Below, piece after piece: positions 5,103 through 5,626 of a stretch of 5,626 nucleotides of DNA (positions are counted from its first letter, which is position 1; every line of letters begins with the position of its first letter). The position numbers were made by a program, and so were the translations under genes. This DNA comes from Candidatus Kaiserbacteria bacterium (GTDB lineage: Bacteria; Patescibacteriota; Minisyncoccia; Phycocordibacterales; Phycocordibacteraceae), in the NCBI GenBank assembly GCA_016182285.1, contig JACOXQ010000023.1:1-5626 (forward strand), written 5' to 3'. Under the pieces are notes generated by a model. It was given only the letters and a program-made list of their open reading frames with translations, made no database searches and was not told the DNA's origin.

Positions 5103-5531
5103 ATGGCGTTCCATTTCTGGTATACGGCGCTCTCAATCTTTTTCATAGCGCTCATGGCCGCGGGCTATCTCTGGCTCGCAGACACCGGTCGCCTATTCGC
5201 TTCCGTACCGCCAACCGACTTCTTCCTCATGGCGCTCGCCGTCATGCGCCTAGTACGCCTCTTCACCTATGACATCATCACGGCGTTCATCCGCGACTGG
5301 TTTAAGGGAGCGGACCCGCGCTCGTTGTCCGGAGCGCTTGGCGGACTCCTAAATTGTCCGTGGTGCACTGGGCTGTGGTTCGCTCCCGTCGTCGTCTTCT
5401 TCTATTTCGCGACGCCGGTCGCGTGGTACGCGATACTCGTTCTCGCTCTTTCCGCCTCCGCGACGTTCCTTCAGCTTTTGGCGAATCTCGCCGGATGGAG
5501 CGCCGAACTCAAGAAGAAACAAGCTCAATAA
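5103..5531 (+). CDS. DUF1360 family membrane protein
   Basis: A 142-residue integral membrane protein. An N-terminal helix (about 7-25) is followed by the DUF1360-like core: DFFLMALAVMRLVRLFTYDIITAFIRD (39-65), a short loop with ADPRS, then LLNCPWCTGLW (82-92). One or two hydrophobic helices follow (about 93-130), and the tail is basic (LKKKQAQ). The ALAVMRLVRL...D...R pattern and the CPWCxGxW motif are the features by which I recognise the family. Its members occur in many bacteria, including phage and sporulation contexts, and their biochemical function is not established. The two Cys (85 and 88) could bind metal or be redox-active; this is inference. It starts from a divergent promoter shared with prmC, without a Shine-Dalgarno sequence, and ends at a strong terminator that overlaps its stop codon. 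It appears to be a single-gene unit. Confidence 0.85.
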   Translation: MAFHFWYTALSIFFIALMAAGYLWLADTGRLFASVPPTDFFLMALAVMRLVRLFTYDIITAFIRDWFKGADPRSLSGALGGLLNCPWCTGLWFAPVVVFFYFATPVAWYAILVLALSASATFLQLLANLAGWSAELKKKQAQ

Positions 5532-5562
5532 AAACAGCCCCGCCGAAGGCGGGGCTGTTTTT
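5530..5562. terminator. Bidirectional intrinsic terminator between convergent genes
   Basis: A perfect 15-bp stem (5530-5544 with 5548-5562) closes on a GAA loop. It has a GCCCCGCC/GGCGGGGC core flanked by AAAAA on the left and TTTTT on the right. It begins within the TAA of the DUF1360 gene and lies 12 bases from the stop of the minus-strand gene on the right. The symmetric A/T flanks allow it to end transcription from both sides. Confidence 0.95.
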
Positions 5563-5574
5563 ATTTGCGAAAGG

Positions 5575-5626
5575 TTAGTATCCTCCGCGGCCATAGCCGC
5601 CGTTGCCGCCATAGCCGCCGCGGTCG
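5575..5626 (-). CDS. C-terminal end of a glycine-rich protein, possibly an RRM RNA-binding protein (partial)
   Basis: The reverse strand reads DRGGYGGNGGYGRGGY followed by TAA (5575-5577), running in from the right edge of the window. The RGG/GGY/GGN repeats ending in a final Tyr resemble the tail of small bacterial RNA-binding proteins with an RRM domain, which bind RNA and often respond to cold. Only the low-complexity tail is visible, so the RRM assignment is inference; other Gly-rich proteins remain possible. The frame is supported by the run of GGN and TAT codons without stops and by the convergent terminator 12 bases past the stop. It faces the DUF1360 gene tail-to-tail. Confidence 0.6.
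   Translation of the reverse strand, partial: DRGGYGGNGGYGRGGY

Noticed and set aside
1..5626. CRISPR array, tRNA gene, insertion sequence or prophage module.
   Set aside because: No regularly spaced repeats, no tRNA-like cloverleaf with a TTCGA-type arm, and no transposase or phage structural motifs were seen; the Cas4-like nuclease has no cas neighbours.

Overview
The window looks like a chromosomal piece of a small-genome bacterium, most likely a member of the Candidate Phyla Radiation (Patescibacteria, Parcubacteria-like). This is an inference from several features together: tightly packed genes with 4-bp ATGA overlaps, no recognisable Shine-Dalgarno sequence in front of the genes, a shortened PrmC, a DsbA-like protein of the type I associate with these lineages, and short tandem and palindromic repeats. 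No rRNA or other phylogenetic marker is present to confirm it.

Layout, left to right. Positions 1-99 are the last codons of the main sigma factor (rpoD), followed by a strong hairpin terminator (111-139). A plus-strand gene (200-1057) encodes a RecB/Cas4-like PD-(D/E)XK nuclease. A spaced inverted repeat (147-155 / 176-184) and a -10-like box lie directly upstream of it. A minus-strand block then reads right to left. It begins at 4252 with a small two-helix membrane protein, overlapped by a bacterial PH-domain membrane protein (to 3453). Next come histidyl-tRNA synthetase (3440-2184), a DEDDy 3'-5' exonuclease (2179-1598) and a DsbA-like thiol oxidoreductase (1601-1018). The last is broken by an internal deletion and frameshift, and its end overlaps the end of the nuclease gene. 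Upstream of this block, past a hairpin (4282-4319), is a minus-strand prmC (5069-4401). A DUF1360 membrane protein (5103-5531) is divergent from prmC. A bidirectional terminator (5530-5562) separates it from the Gly-rich C-terminal end of a minus-strand gene running off the right edge.

Most genes are housekeeping: transcription (sigma), tRNA charging (HisRS), and release-factor methylation (PrmC). The nuclease and exonuclease are accessory nucleic-acid enzymes. I see no complete new multi-gene system.

The most interesting signals are regulatory and evolutionary. Each of the five predicted transcription starts has a -10-like box ending 6-7 nt before the start codon, and four have an upstream TGN, which suggests leaderless mRNAs. 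prmC and the DUF1360 gene share a 14-bp palindrome that forms back-to-back extended -10 elements. A perfect 25-nt palindromic element sits in frame inside prmC. A heptanucleotide repeat forms the end of hisS. The dsbA-like gene has been recently inactivated.
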